DNA of 64,000 nt from Clytia hemisphaerica (lineage: Eukaryota > Cnidaria > Hydrozoa > Leptothecata > Clytiidae): NCBI GenBank assembly GCA_902728285.1, contig CACVBU010000545.1, positions 186,001-250,000 on the forward strand, written 5' to 3'. The notes under the pieces were generated by a model. It did no database searches. It was given only the letters and a program-made list of their open reading frames with translations, and had not been told where the DNA came from. The translations under genes were made by a program, and so were the position numbers. Positions 11,743 through 26,100 of the stretch are shown here, piece after piece (position 1 is the first letter of the stretch; every line of letters starts with the position of its first letter).

Positions 11743-14104
11743 ATGGCTGGACATTATGTAAATCATTCTCCTCCAGGAGCGAGAGAAATAAAAGTTGGTA
11801 TTTTGACAGGTAAAATTCCTTTCTTTATATTTTTTGTATGTGGTCTCCTGAAAATTTAAGTCCTGAATATTTTTTAGACCTGAATAGACCGTTTTTCTAC
11901 AATCTCATTCATTGAAATTTTTGTGTTTTATTTCTGTTTCACAATATTTTGTATACAGTCCAAGAAATTGCATAGAGATTTGCTTTTCCACTATCAAATT
12001 TGGCAACACACTTACTTTTGACAGTCTGTGGCGTGGGAACGTTGTGAAAAACAGCCAGGCTGTTAGCTGGAGTCGGTGGATTTTTTGATAAATTCAAAAT
12101 GATTGTGTATCTTACAAAAGGTCATGGAGCACTTTGCCTTTTCCTGCTTTCTCTATCTGTTTTTTAATATCACATTATTTCCCACTACTTGCTTCATTCG
12201 CATAATTAAAACAATCTCAATGTTACAGTGCAGAATTAACGGAACCCTCTAGCAGTTTGTGTGAATGTGTGACTGGGCTTTTTTGGTTGTGTAAATGCAT
12301 GAATTGAAAAAAACTTGCATGAACATGAAAACCCACTTCTTGATTGTATGAATGTCTTAATATGCCCTATTTGTGTGAATACATGAATTTTTTTTTACAG
12401 ATTTCCTCGATTTCCTCAATTTTCTCAGATTTTTACAAGAAATTTCCCAATTTTTTGAAAATTCCTGTTTGTGTGAAGCTTGAAAAAAGTTACCTGAATG
12501 TGTGAAATTTAGGTACTGCGGGGGAGGGGGGGCTCATTAATCTCACTTTCAAACCTGATCAAAATTTCATTCATCAAGTTCTCAGGAGTTTTTATGTAAC
12601 TCCAGCATCAAAATGTTTGAAAACCTTCTCTATATTTAGTGAGTGATAGATGCTCAGCTGGAACACAAGAAGACAAAAGTGGACCAAATTTGAAAGCCCT
12701 TGTACATAAACATCTGCAAAAGTAGGTATTGGAGCCTTTTGTAATTACCTTTTTTGAAATTATATGATTAAACCATCACCACTGTATCTAACATTTAGAA
12801 GAATCTATCACGCAAGTTTTAGAGTAGATTTAAAATACATACAGTAATAGTATATTCAATTATATAATTAAGGATTCACTTTCACTCAGTTTATGGTCAA
12901 GGAGGAATATCAATCAATTCAAAAGTATTAACACACTGACATGATTATTTCTGCTTTTATTACAGGCTTGGTGTAGTACAAGTCCTTTCATCATGTGTTC
13001 CTGATGAAGTCCATATTATAAAGGTATACAAATATTGAAAAAGGTTGATATTTTTTCTTTCATAGGATGATTTATGTTGTGGTAGAATTTTCCACTTCAA
13101 TACTTTTAAATCATTGAGAAAATTATACCCGACTTCACGATACCTAACAAGAAAGTGTAAAAAAAAAAGATTTCCAATTCCCGATTTTCTCAATATTTTC
13201 TAGGTGAACATTGAAAAAAGATAATTTTATGGTTCGGTTTGAAATTTAAATCAAATTGTTTTACAAGGTTTTATAATCAGTCAATACAATACAATGTGTC
13301 ATTTATTTTCAGAGTTGTTTGTTACACTGGGCAGATCAAGAGAAATGTGTGTTGATATTAACAACAGGTGGTACAGGATTCAGTGCCAGAGATGTCACAC
13401 CAGAGGTAATTAGGGGTATTGTTAATGTTTATTCTGTGTATGTAATAAGAACATAATATATCTAGCAGTATTAGGCCGGACATGCCAAATTATAAAAACG
13501 GTCTGCCAAACGTACTTAAATCCTAGGTCACAAACTTTGATAAGAAGTGTGTCAAAATCTTTTATTGATTTTATAAACTTTTTTGTTGTACTCTTGACTC
13601 AGGCTACCAAAGAAGTTATTGAAAGAGAGGCACCTGGACTAGCTATCAGAATGCTGTCCAAATCTATAGAGACCACACCAATGGCAATGTTATCACGGTA
13701 ACTAAAAGTTATATTCATGATCATGTTTGCAATAGGCTTTAAAAATTCTACTTTGTTCTATGCATCACTTATCTTTAGTTTATTTTTATGTAATTTGATT
13801 TACATTGAAAAAGCAAATTATCATGATAAGTTTAATGACTTGTTTTTATTATTTAGGCCAATATGTGGAATCAGAAAATCAACAATCATTGTGAATTTAC
13901 CAGGCAGTAAAAAAGGGTCACAGGTATATATGACCACTTCATTTCTTTCAAAAAAATATAACTTTATGTTTTGATGTAACATGAGATATAAAAAACATTA
14001 CTATATACTGTGATCAAATTGTCTTACGTAAAATTTACATAATTTTTGGTTTTCTATATAGGAATGCTTTGAGTTCATTCTACCTGCACTTCCTCATGCT
14101 TTTG
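11743..14104 (+). other. GPHN: Gephyrin G (MogA-like) domain exons
   Basis: Exons 1-7 encode residues about 1-168. Recognisable MogA/Cnx1G motifs in order: [85 protein letters not shown]. The GGTG loop and the ARDVTPEAT segment, which bind molybdopterin, are intact. This domain adenylylates molybdopterin. Confidence 0.93.
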
Positions 14105-17100
14105 GTATGTTTAAGATTTTACTATGAAAAGAATATCTGTCTTGTCTGGTCTGATTGGTACACCATTTTAAAAGAGGCTTGATTTTGTGTAATTCTCATC
14201 CTCTTATCATCAAAAATTGTCTTATATCCCGACACTAAGCTTTTATTAGATTCTAAGGCATGATTGATTTAATCTGTAGATATCACAGCACTTCAAAGGC
14301 AAACCTCTTCCCTGTGAAGTTAAGAAATTGATGAAATGATTTGAGCTGTTAAGAAAGTTTATTTGACAGATTTTTGTTGATTACTTTTTGTTTATTATAA
14401 AAAAAAATCTATTAAAATCCATTATAGATTTAGTGTCAAGTAATGAAGAGAATGTCAGTCAGACTCATTCAAAAATGCAAAAATCACCATCCCCTTTGCC
14501 TATGGATAATGAAGCCCCCACCACAGTAAGACAAGGATTGAACTTCATGGGTCCTACTTTTCGATAACAAACAGCTATTTATAATTCTTTTTTTTACGTA
14601 AATGCATTTTATTGAATTGAAGAATGCATTACTTTCTGAGCACATAGCATATTTTAAATTCCTGCTTTTCTTCAAATAAAAAGATCCAGTCATATTGGTG
14701 TTACATGTATTTTAAGCAGTTACGTTTTAATGATATAATAAAATATTTTGTTTTATTTAGGATTTTCAAAATGGGCATATGAACTCCCATGATACTGATA
14801 GGGATAGTGGTAATTATAGCGCACATAACCATCATCATCACCATCACCATCATCATGATCACAATTTACCGCTAGATGATTCGGCAAGTGGTATCATATG
14901 TTTAGTACCAGGATGTGATGGCTCTTCCTCTATGGTATGTATCGATAATACAATACACCAGGGCTAGAAATGCTGCTCGGACATTAAACATTTTCTGAGC
15001 AAAATTCTCTTGCAATTAAAATTTTTAAGCAAAGGTGAAACCCCTATTGGATATTTTGTGCAAACTTTTTAAAATCGTTATTTTGAGCCTTGTATACTTC
15101 TCGACGCATCTTTCATAATTGCATTGTTATGGTTTCAGGATTAGTTAGTGATAAAGAGATGTTTATTTAACTGATTAGGCGGATTAGCTGTTACTGAAAG
15201 ATCCATTTTGGTAATTACAAGATCGAATTTCTTGATTACCTGAAATAGCTATTTCACTCTAATGATATGTAATTCATATCACTCCGTGACAGAGTTTGGA
15301 CAAAAAAAACTAAACAGCTAGACAGTTTTTTATTATGACGTTGATAATTTATCATTGAAACTGCTGCTCCATTTCTTTCTAAGTCATAAACTTTGAAGTT
15401 TGATTTATAATTAAAGATCGGAAGAAAAGAATGCATAATAGAAAGCAGTTACAGTTTTATGTGAATCATATCCTCTTTGCAACTTCCTGGTGTTACCAAT
15501 TCACATTATTGTGTTATGTGTTATTTGCACAAAAAAAACATATAGCAAACCCTTAGAAATAAATTTTGCAAGCTCATTTATATAACACAAGATTTACATC
15601 TTACTCTATTTGGGGGCAAGCTGTTAAATTGGATCATCTAAAGTAATAACATGATTAATCTTTTTTGGAAGAAATAAGAATCTTGCAAAAGAAGGGAACA
15701 ACCACAAAATCTCCAAAATCTACAGAGGAATAGTATTCTTGTAAATAATTGGATCTACCTAATTGACATGTGAATGCTAAATTAATTTTCCAGAGCATTC
15801 TGTTTTTTATTTCAAAATGATTATTCTTTTCTTTATCGGTATGCCTGCCTCTAACCATAAAGGGATTTGAATTACCTTTTTTTATGAATGAAATTCCAAT
15901 TGGTCGGATAATATTTCTTTTTGTGGCTTTCCATAACGAGGCCACAATTATATTGTGCTTCAGTCAACTTTAGTTTCTCAAGTGATTTTTTTTTTATTTC
16001 TAGTTCCTCCTATAAAATTCACACGTTGCAATTTCAGGTCTATTGAAAATTTTAAAAAAAGACTCTATACCATCACTTCTAAATTGGAACTCCTAAAAAC
16101 GATAATATAGTCCATACTCAGTTTTTTATCTTCAGAGCTTTCCCCTAAGGTGCCTAGAGTGAGTTCTTTAAAGTTAATATTTGCACAAACTATAACTTGC
16201 AAAACTAACTAAACTTACTTGTTTTTAAAAAAATCTTTAAAAGGAAAGGTTAATAACCTTTCATATTAGTTTTACTTCCTAAAACAATTTTTGGCTTTCT
16301 TCATTATTTACATTTACATGACGAAGCAATACCAAAATAGTAAACCATTTGAAATACTTTATAGCATGATCCATTAAAAAACTGTTTAGGGTATACTGTA
16401 GGAGTGGCCTAATCAACAACGATTTTATGTTTGACCTCAGAAAATTATTACGCAGTAATCATTTTCCCATTTCTCGCTATTTGGGGACTTTGATATCTTA
16501 TGTTTTGTTAAAAAAGGGGGTTAATCTGCTCTAAAAGAGATGCAGTGAATTTGATGATCTGACATGCTTGCTCAGCCAAAACATTCAAAACGAAAACGAA
16601 AATGAAAGTGAAAGTGACTCGGTTCTAACTATGATTATGATTGAAATGTGGTTATTTAAATTCAGATAGTCACTGCGCCCAAAAGCTCAATTTAAATATT
16701 TAACCAGAATCTGGCTGCTGCAGATCTTAAATGAGAACTGTTGACACGGGAAGATCCCTTTACGGAGCCAGAGAGCCTTAAGAGTCAATGCGTGCGTCGT
16801 GCAGAGTAATCGGGATCTACTAGGAGATTAGAAAGATACTGAACATATCTTCACATAATTGGCTGTTTTATCATCTCTTCTTTTATTAAAGGGCACGCCG
16901 CCACCTCACTCCAACCGTCAAAGTATCGAAAGTCTTCAAAGTTTGCAGAGCTTACAAAGCTATGGATCATCCATTACATCGTCAGAGCCTGGAGGCTATT
17001 CAGAACCGTGTTATTCAGGCTATTCATCTTCAGAATCGGGACGACCATCTACAGGATGTCATCATAAAAAAGGTATTGGGTTATCATTTTTAAAGACTTA

Positions 17101-20100
17101 ACTGTTTAACCTTGCTGTCTCACTTTCTGAGGATAGCGATTGTAAGATTGCTCTGTACACGAGGGTACGAGATACAGGCTTACGGTAGTCTGAAACACAG
17201 ACGTATAAGGATCGTATGGGTTTGTATTAGAGAAGGTAGAGCATCCAGCTACGGTGCGCAAGGTTGTGGGTTAGATAGACTGATAGACTCTCTACCTTCA
17301 CTTATATATCATTCTCTCTCAATCCGGCTGATAATCGAAGTATCGATTAACGTCAAATGAGCTTAGTAAAGCTCAAATTGCAGATGTAGAACAATAAACT
17401 CGATATACATACTACCTTACTACTAACCAGTCCTTTTTACGCCAACTTTTATTCTATGGAGGCTTAAAATTAGTGCCCATAAGACCCGGCTAAAAACGGG
17501 ATGAAAAGGATATAAACAATAGAAATGAAATTTGATATGTTGAACCACGAATCTATTTATTAATGAAACGAGACGTCCTAAGTGTCAGGGGTGGGTTGGT
17601 CTAATAACGGAAATTATAGCTTAGAAAATACCTGATTTTAATTTCAGATACATCGAAATTTGATTTTTTTTAATTGTTACAACTATTGCTTTTTGACTCA
17701 GTTGGAACGTGGATATACCATTGCTTGTCGTTATTTGTTGCTAGGGTAACCATCTTATCTATCTAATCAGATAAAATTCGAATCTTGTAAAAAAAACCTT
17801 TTTTTTACTAAGTTGTGTTTTTATTAAGTTTTTATTGCACTTTTTTTGTCCATGTGAAAAACGAAGTTATTTTTTTGGTATACTATCATTTTTTCGTATG
17901 CTATATGAATTCAACGACATGGATTGGCCTAAAAATGGTTTGCTTTATTTCAATGTTTGAAATTTTAAAGGGGCAATCAATGCCAACACTGTGTACCTCT
18001 CTTAGAAGCCTTTTTGGTTTTTTATCTCGAAGACTGCGAATAAATCGTGTTTTTAAAAATCAACTCTTATCTTATCTGATATGAGTGGAGGCTGAAAATG
18101 CTTATTATTATAAAAGTTGTAAATTTTTCTGATTTTTTATTTATGCTCAAAAAGACATGTAAGAGGTCGAAATATCCTTCAAACAAAAATGTGTCATGTT
18201 TTATTCTGATATTTGGTTACACATCTGATGGCTTTTAATGTTTCACCTTATATGAAATATTCTAACATTCTACATTTTAAAGATTTTTAACAATATCGAC
18301 TTCAGCCTCTCAAAAGCCTTCCCCTTTGTCTTCTTGCGTTTAACTTTATCTGTAAAATCTTCTTTTTTTTTCGTGCTTCAGTTTACATCGATACACCACG
18401 CGTAGCAGAGCGCGATCGCTTCTCCCCTTACCCCATGGTGTGTGTCAGTAAGGCTCTCTCCCTCGTTCTCAGTTGCATCAAAGTACCCAAGAAAAGACAT
18501 CTCGTCAATTTGCATGCAGGTAAGAGAAAATCACTTTTCTGATCTTATAAAAGAAAGTCCTGGCTTTCAAACTTTCGTATGTGGAATTCTTTTAGATTTC
18601 TATGTGCAATATACCTTTTTTATAAGAACAAACTATATAAGAACATAAGGCTTCGAGGGCCGAATAAAACAATATTAGGAACAAGTTAGGAATATTTTAA
18701 GTCTTTGCGGGCTCTAACACCTGATTTCTTAAGAAAATGGGCAAAAATACTCACACAATGGTGAAAGTAAGAACATGTTAAGAGGCTTAAAACTCAAAAA
18801 GTTGGATGTTCTTATAAGAAAACGTGTATCTTTGTCTTTCCTTGAAGGGAGTGAAATGATAAAAAACTATAAACAAAACCGTTAAACCAACTGATTCACC
18901 GTAAAAAATTCGCGAATTCATTATCTCTATCCCAATACGCGATTTTTTTATCAGTGTGATGTCGAAAAAAAAAGCCGTGGTCGTCTGGTATAGGCAAGGC
19001 AACAAGTCTATGAAAAAAAGAGATAAAAACTACAAGCATCCCGAAATAACGCTTGCGACACTTTTAAAATACACGTTTTTTTTTTTTAAGAAACTAGTTT
19101 TACCAAGCAGCCTCAATGTTTCTTAAGAAATCGGCCTTTTGAGCCTTAAATGTTTCTTACATGTTTCTAAACTTTTTGACGTAATCAGCCTTATGGAAGG
19201 CTGGATTGGAAGGTTCTTAAAAAAACTGAATTAGAAAATATTATTTTCTCATTCTCAGCCTCAGCATGTTTCTTAGATGTTTCTTAGTTTTTAGGCATTC
19301 TGAGCCTCATGTTTCTTAAAAGTGTGTTTCTTAAAAAAAAAAAGTGTAGTTGAATCGATCGTGAAATACCGACACAATGTTTTTATGGGTTTTTAAATCA
19401 AATATCGACAGACACGTGTAAAAAAGGTTTTCCACTGCAAGCAATGAAACTCCTATTACATTGTGTAGACATAACAACGAGATTGGACCTCGTTATAGTG
19501 AAAAACTGCAATTTGGTTTAATTTTGATCCAATTAAATCAGAGTACAATGCCGACAGACTCTTATTACGCAATCACGCCTATTTAGAACAACTTGAATGC
19601 TAAACTTCTACTAATACCTAAATACGTGGGAAATTTTGATCAGGTCATTGAAAGTTTCTGCAATATTCTTTAAAAAAAGAAATACTATTATTTTTTCACC
19701 GAGTCTCCTGAATACCTTTCGATTTTCTTTCCTTACTTCTTTCAAAGAAAAATACATACTACCATATTTTGAGAAATAAGCACTAGGGCGCCGGTTTTAT
19801 AACTTTGGAAGGTTCTATCGGGAGAAGAGGGGTGGGGTAAGAAACGTGCGAGGAAGAATTAAGGGATATGTGATGTTTTTGCATCTTATTTTTCTTAATT
19901 TTCTAATAAGCACTGCGTTTGAATTTGCGGCGCGTATTAGAGGGCGGCGTTTGAATACAAAATCTACGTGCGTCGCTTAACGAAGGAAACACCATAACCC
20001 AACAAGTGGGAATGGCCGTAAATGAGATACGCCGTGACCTCTGCCGCCCTTTATTATTTCCCTCTTGAAAACGAATCTTGAGAGTCGAGAGCGACAAGGA

Positions 20101-23100
20101 AAACTTATTTTGGAATAGGTTCATGTGCATTTGAAATTTTGAAATTTCATGATTTTTAAATATTGTGCTCTTTCATTAACTATCACCATTTTGGTAGGTC
20201 TGCTGGGCAAGATATTGATGGAAGATGTGAGAGCCAAAGAACCTTATCCTCCGTTTGCTGCTTCTGTAAAAGATGGTTACGCTGTCATTGGTAAATACGG
20301 TTTCTTTCTAAACATCCAGCACATCGATTTGATTTAGTTTCTTTGTTTAAGGAGCGATGGTCTAGTAGTCTAAGGCGTTGTTTTCGCAAACTAGTGGACT
20401 ACAGTTCGACGAATTCTCGTTTTCCAATGTTCCGCTCCGTTCTGTTTACATTATAAACGAGTTTACGTGTCTACTCTTTTGAGGATGTTGGAACTGCGGG
20501 AGTGACTCGAACGATTTGGCACGACCTGCAGTTTTTATCCGCAAAATCAAGGATTGTAAAAGCACTGATTTACTGTCGTCCTTAGTTAGTCAGGACCTAG
20601 GCAAATCAAAAACTAACCACCTCCGCTGCATAAAACACGTCATACATAAACGCTCTATATATTCGGTTCCTAGTCAGTTGTCCATGGGTACCGTGAAACT
20701 ACTCGAAGAACTGCATCTAGAATTACTAAATATTTGGCTGTCTACAAATATTGAAGTTACAAGAGTCTTACTCTGGAGTGTTCTAGCTTTACAAGATTTC
20801 GCGTGCTGAAAGGAATAATAAGTACGATGCTATTGTCCCTTAAAGGGATGGTAAAAGCGGGAAAATATAGTGCGTAGTTTACAGTCGTATATAGAAAAAA
20901 AATCGGTGACGATAGAGTTTCGGACAAACGACCGTCAAAAACTCTACTGATTGTTTTCGGTGTAAAAAAACCGGTTTGCGAATTCTCTTCGGCTTTGAGC
21001 TTTTTTCTTAGATAATGATTTTCCTTAGACTATAGCATAGTCTATACCAAGGTCAAATCATTTACATCTCATTCAATCACTTATACTAATGTCTTGTTCA
21101 TTTGTAGCTTCTGACGGTGCAGGTGTGCGAACAGTACTGGAACCCATCACTGCTGGAAAAGTGGCAAGTTTAAAATATTTTCACTTAAAAATTGCGTTAG
21201 TTCAAATTTTGATTTACCAGCCTGGGACGAGTCTTTCGGTGGTCAAAAACAAAAAAAATCTTACCTGATCTTCTTTTATATTTCAAAACAAATATCCCCT
21301 ACTGGCTGCAGGTAACGTTGGTCACACAGAATAGTCAAATGCTATCAAATAAAGGCAGGCGCTACCTCTCTTTGCATATACCTAACCTTAGACTGGAGTC
21401 GTTTATAATGCGTGTAATACAGAAGTATAGGCGTTATATGATAATACGATTATTAATTGTTATGGGGTTTAGTTTGTCTACTAAAATTTGTTCCCTCCAT
21501 TACTTTTTGCTTTATTTCTACTATGTCTGAATTAGTAGTCTAGCTTGCTAGACTGACCTAACCAGGATCTTTTTGAATGAAGGCTATAGAAACCTTTTAT
21601 TGACGTTTCATCTCTTCTTTGTTGCGTAGCCAGTGAAGACGATACGTACAGGACAATGTAGTCGTATAAACACTGGAGCACCATTACCACCCGGTGCTGA
21701 CGCCGTCGTTATGGTGGAAGAAACTGAACTCGTTGAATCTAAACAAGATGTAAGATGAGATTCCCTTTTATGACCTCTTTTTCCCCTTTTGATTGGCTCA
21801 ACTAGGTTGGGTAACAATCATGTGAAGACGATGCATTGTAACAGTTTTTACAAATCAAATTTTAAAATTTTCAGAAATTTCTTCTGAACTTCCAAATCGC
21901 CTCTGGATCAACGATACATTGTTCACGCATTACAGAGCTTATTATATTTTCTAAGACTATGTTTTGATATAACAGGCAACGTTGTGGCATTTTACGAATT
22001 TCAAAATAGAGATTTGAATTAGTTCGGATTAACGAGATATCCTACTGTGTATTTTCACTTTGTCACTTATCAGGGTCGCGTTGAAGTGAGCGTCCGAATC
22101 AAGACCGCGCCGCGTGTACTTCAAGAAGTCAGGTATTATAATTTTTCGAGACTAATAGTCTAGGTCACCAACTTTTACAACGCGTTTATTACTAATGTAA
22201 TGAAATTAAGAAAACGTGGACACTTAATTAATTTTATCTCATGTTATAAAAGTAAATTAGCATTCATTAAAGAAATTCGAATTCCTTTTCGTAACTTCTT
22301 TTGGATTTAATAGTGACCCGCTGATCTCTATCTAAACAAGACAAATTATAGTCTGCAATCGATATCTCAGTTTTCTGCCCCCTTAATTCTTGTAGACAAA
22401 TTTTTGGCTTTTGGAACTAATTTTCGCGGGAACTAATTTTCGCGGTCGAAAAAAAAATCCGAAAAATTACATTTCGCGGGTTTAAATTTTCGCGTTTTTT
22501 TTCATTCTTGAATTTTCGTGGGTTTTAATTTTCGCAATTTTGCCCTTTTTTGGACAATTTCTTTCATTTTCCTAGGGATTTTTCAAATTTTTCGATAAAA
22601 TTGGAAAAAATTGTTTTTTGCGGGAATCAATTTTCGCAGTTTTTAACTCTCAAAGTTTTTCGCGGGCTCAAATTTTCGCGATTTTGACAAAAATTAATTC
22701 CCGCGAAAATTAGTTCCAATAAGGTATACGTTTTTTTTAGAACAAACTATATAAAGAACATATAAGGCTTCGATGGCCAAAATATTAAGAACAAGTTAAG
22801 AACACTTGCCGACTCGAAAACGGCCAATTTCTTAGGAAAATGGACCAAAATACATATAAAAATGGGGAAAATGAGAACATGTTAAGAACATTTTTAGGCT
22901 TTGAAACTCAAAGAGTTAAGAACATCCGAAAGCTTCAAAATTTTTGGATGTTCTTATAAAAAAAACGTGTAGGTACACACCTTATGTATGAGCCCTTTAC
23001 ACGTCAAACTTAGTTCAATGTTAGTTTTGGGTGTCCAATTTTCTGATTTTAAAATGTTTTAGTTATTCCTCATCTTTTCATAAACAGGCCTGTTGGATTT

Positions 23101-26100
23101 GATATCAAACAAGGTGAAACCATTTTGAGCTCTGGTGAAAAACTAGGTCCAGCTGAACTTGGTCTTCTAGCAATGGCTGGTGTACATACTGTAAGTCAAC
23201 TTTGATATCCCCTTTAAGAAATCTTTTTTGTTTTTGACCGTTTTGAAATTTTGAAAATATAGCTTCGATCCAATCATCAACATCCCTCATCTTTTTCTAT
23301 TTAAATCCCTCATCCGAGTGAAATTCAGCTTGTTGTTCTGTCACCGCTTTAGATTTTCCATTGGGCAGCTTTCTGGTAACCAGTGAATTCCAATTTTTTG
23401 AATCTTTTCAAAACCAACTCGCCGGTTGTTCAGTACCCACGATAAAAAAAACGAGGGTGTTTCAAAGGTATCAGTGGACGACCAAATTTTTTGATCGAAT
23501 TTGAAAAAGTTTTGACCACCATATTGGATTTCTTTTCTTTTCTATTTTTCAGGTATCAGTGTACACTCCACCATCCATTGGAATCATCTCAACTGGTGAT
23601 GAGGTATTTCATTTCTTCTTTCTTCATTTTCACTTTCAAAAAATATCCTAACCGACTTTTAAAGGAAGTGATTAACACGGACATATTTATTTTGTGGATC
23701 CATGAAAATTCTACCTTAAGGGAGCTAATTTTCGCAGGAACTAACCGCGAGAATTAAAACCCAAAAATTACAAATTTAGCCATTTATCATCTAGAAATTT
23801 GAAAATTCCTAGGAAAATGAAATGGAAAATGAGGCAAAACCGCGAAAATCGATTCCTGTCGAATACGATTTTTTAGAATTTTTTTTTCGACCGCGAATAA
23901 TAAGTTCCCGCTAAGATTTAAGGTATTTTATTGGATGAAAGATATTTTTTGCCAAATACTGCTAATGGTCTGGTATAGCACGGCTTTGGTGAAAGTATGA
24001 GATATTTTAATTTTAGTGAATGGCGAGGCCTATGTTTCCTACCGATTTAGGATATGAATTATTATTAATGGGACTGTTCACACAACAGGGTCGATTCTTA
24101 CTCAGAGACATTTTAGAACTTGGTGAGAATTTCGTGCGACTAAGAACGTTCAATTTGAATGAAAACTTTCGTCCATCTCATCATGTGCTCACATATAGTA
24201 TATATATATAACGATATTCAAGATTTATCAATAATTTTCCCACGAAAAAATGAAATCATTTATACGTTAAGTGTGAAAAGTGGAGTGACCGCCTCTTCTC
24301 AAAGCTCTTTTTGGACAGCTCAGTAGTTCTCTTTGTCAGGGAATCTCGTGTCCAGAAAATTTTGTGCGTGAGACCGTTTTGCGGTCGATATGTTGTATGT
24401 TATAACGGCATTTAGTTTTGCTAATCAGCAAGAATTACCTTATTGGAACTAATTTTCGCGGGAACTAATTTTCGCGGTCGAAAAAAAATATCCAGAAAAT
24501 TGCATTTCGCGGGTTTTAATTTTCGCGGTTTTTTCCATTCTGGAATTTTCGCGGGTTTTAATTTTCGCGGTTTTGCCCTTTTTTGGACAAATTTCTTTCA
24601 TTTTCCTAGGGGTTTTTCAAATTTTTCGATAAAATTGGAAAAAATTGTATTTCGCAGAAGTTAATTTTCGCGGTTTTCAGCTCTCAAAATTTTTCGCGGG
24701 ATCAAATTTTCGCGATTTTGACGAAAAACCGCGAAAAACGCTAAAATTAAAACCCGCGAAAATTAGTTCCAATAAGGTAGTTTATTTAGTCAGAATTAAT
24801 TTACATTTAAGGCTCACTCGCTAAAATTGTGAAATTTTGCGCGAAACACGAAAATCTGTGACATTCATGTAGTTAAGATCATGGGGTCATGCGAGAATTT
24901 TTTTTATAGTTCGCCATGTCGAGAGTCATTGATAAAAAAAAGTGACATGAGATTAATGTCATACTCCGATCATTATAAGACCATTAATATGTCAAAGAAA
25001 TATCTCTCGGGTATAATTTATTGATTTTCATTTTTGAGTCTTAAAAGTTTTACAAAACCTCTCACGGAAATATAATGGGGGTGAATTAAAAGAGAACATT
25101 TCAAACATTCTGACAATTCGTGTACTGAGTCACGCTTGAAAATTCCAAATATGGGTTTTATATCTGGAATTTTTAAAGTCGTTGCTCGGTAGCAAAAAAA
25201 TGTTTAAATCAAACCACCCAAAAACTTTCGCAATAGTTTCGAAAGGGGATGCTGCAAGTATTCTCAAATAATTCGACTCTTAAAGTAAAAGTGACGAAAT
25301 TTTTAGGTAAGTGAAAAAACTTATCGTCGTCAAAAACTTTTCGGGTCAGCTTCAAGGGGCAGTTGAAAAGTATTTGCAAAAAAGTAACGAAGTTTTCCCC
25401 CGACGAATATTTTATCTGACGAAAAACTTTAAGTTTTCCCCTTTAATAAGCTACCACTCCAGGGTTTTCTACCTCGTCTTAATTTTTGCTTGAGTCGAAC
25501 ATTTTCAATATATTTCAAGGAATCTGCTCGCACATAAACAATGCTCGGAATTTGTTTTGAATTAGAAAATTCGCAGTAAGAATATTGAATTCGTGTTCGA
25601 GAAGTTCACTTTAATATCAGAAAATTTTGCGCTCAAAGAGTTTAGTGACTCCGGCTGTTCTTTAATGAAATTTAATTTCGTAAATGAAGCAAAAAAAGAA
25701 CGTCCCTGGCATTAATATCTCTTGTTTTTGTTTATCTCATAGTTGGTGACACCAGGTTCAAAACGAAGTGAGGGGCAAATCTTCGATTCGAACAAAATTG
25801 CATTATTGACAGCGATACGTGAACAGGGTTTCAATGCTGCTGACCTTGGAACCATCTCTGACGAGTAAGTTATATGATGCGGATATTTTAAACCTATCTT
25901 CTTTATTCTTGAAGAATGAATCTTTAAGAAAACTTTTGAATTCTAATGGTGATATTTCAATCGGTTTGTTTCCGCGATGAATGGAGTTCTTCGTTTATTT
26001 CTTATCTTACGCAAGACTAAATCCGACGTACCAGGCACTTGTATGAGTTAAGTAAAAAGTTACTCAAATCTGGATTGCTAAAACGTTAATATGAATAGTG

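Larger units (their letters stand above)
14428..18519 (+). other. GPHN: Gephyrin linker exons with His run and Ser-rich repeats
   Basis: Exons 8-11. Exon 14761-14934 carries nine consecutive His (encoded by mixed CAT/CAC codons) followed by DHN. Exon 16892-17072 has SLQ repeated ([10 protein letters not shown]) and a Ser/Gly/Tyr-rich run with [15 protein letters not shown]. Exon 18382-18519 returns to conserved sequence at the start of the E domain ([18 protein letters not shown], aligning with the HRMSPFPLTSMDKAF region of vertebrate gephyrin). The linker of vertebrate gephyrin carries partner-binding and modification sites; this one shares little sequence with it. Confidence 0.85.

Noticed and set aside
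24443..24664. ORF with GFNFRG repeats as a repeat protein
   Set aside because: It is created by AATTTTCGCGG units of a MITE with perfect terminal inverted repeats.
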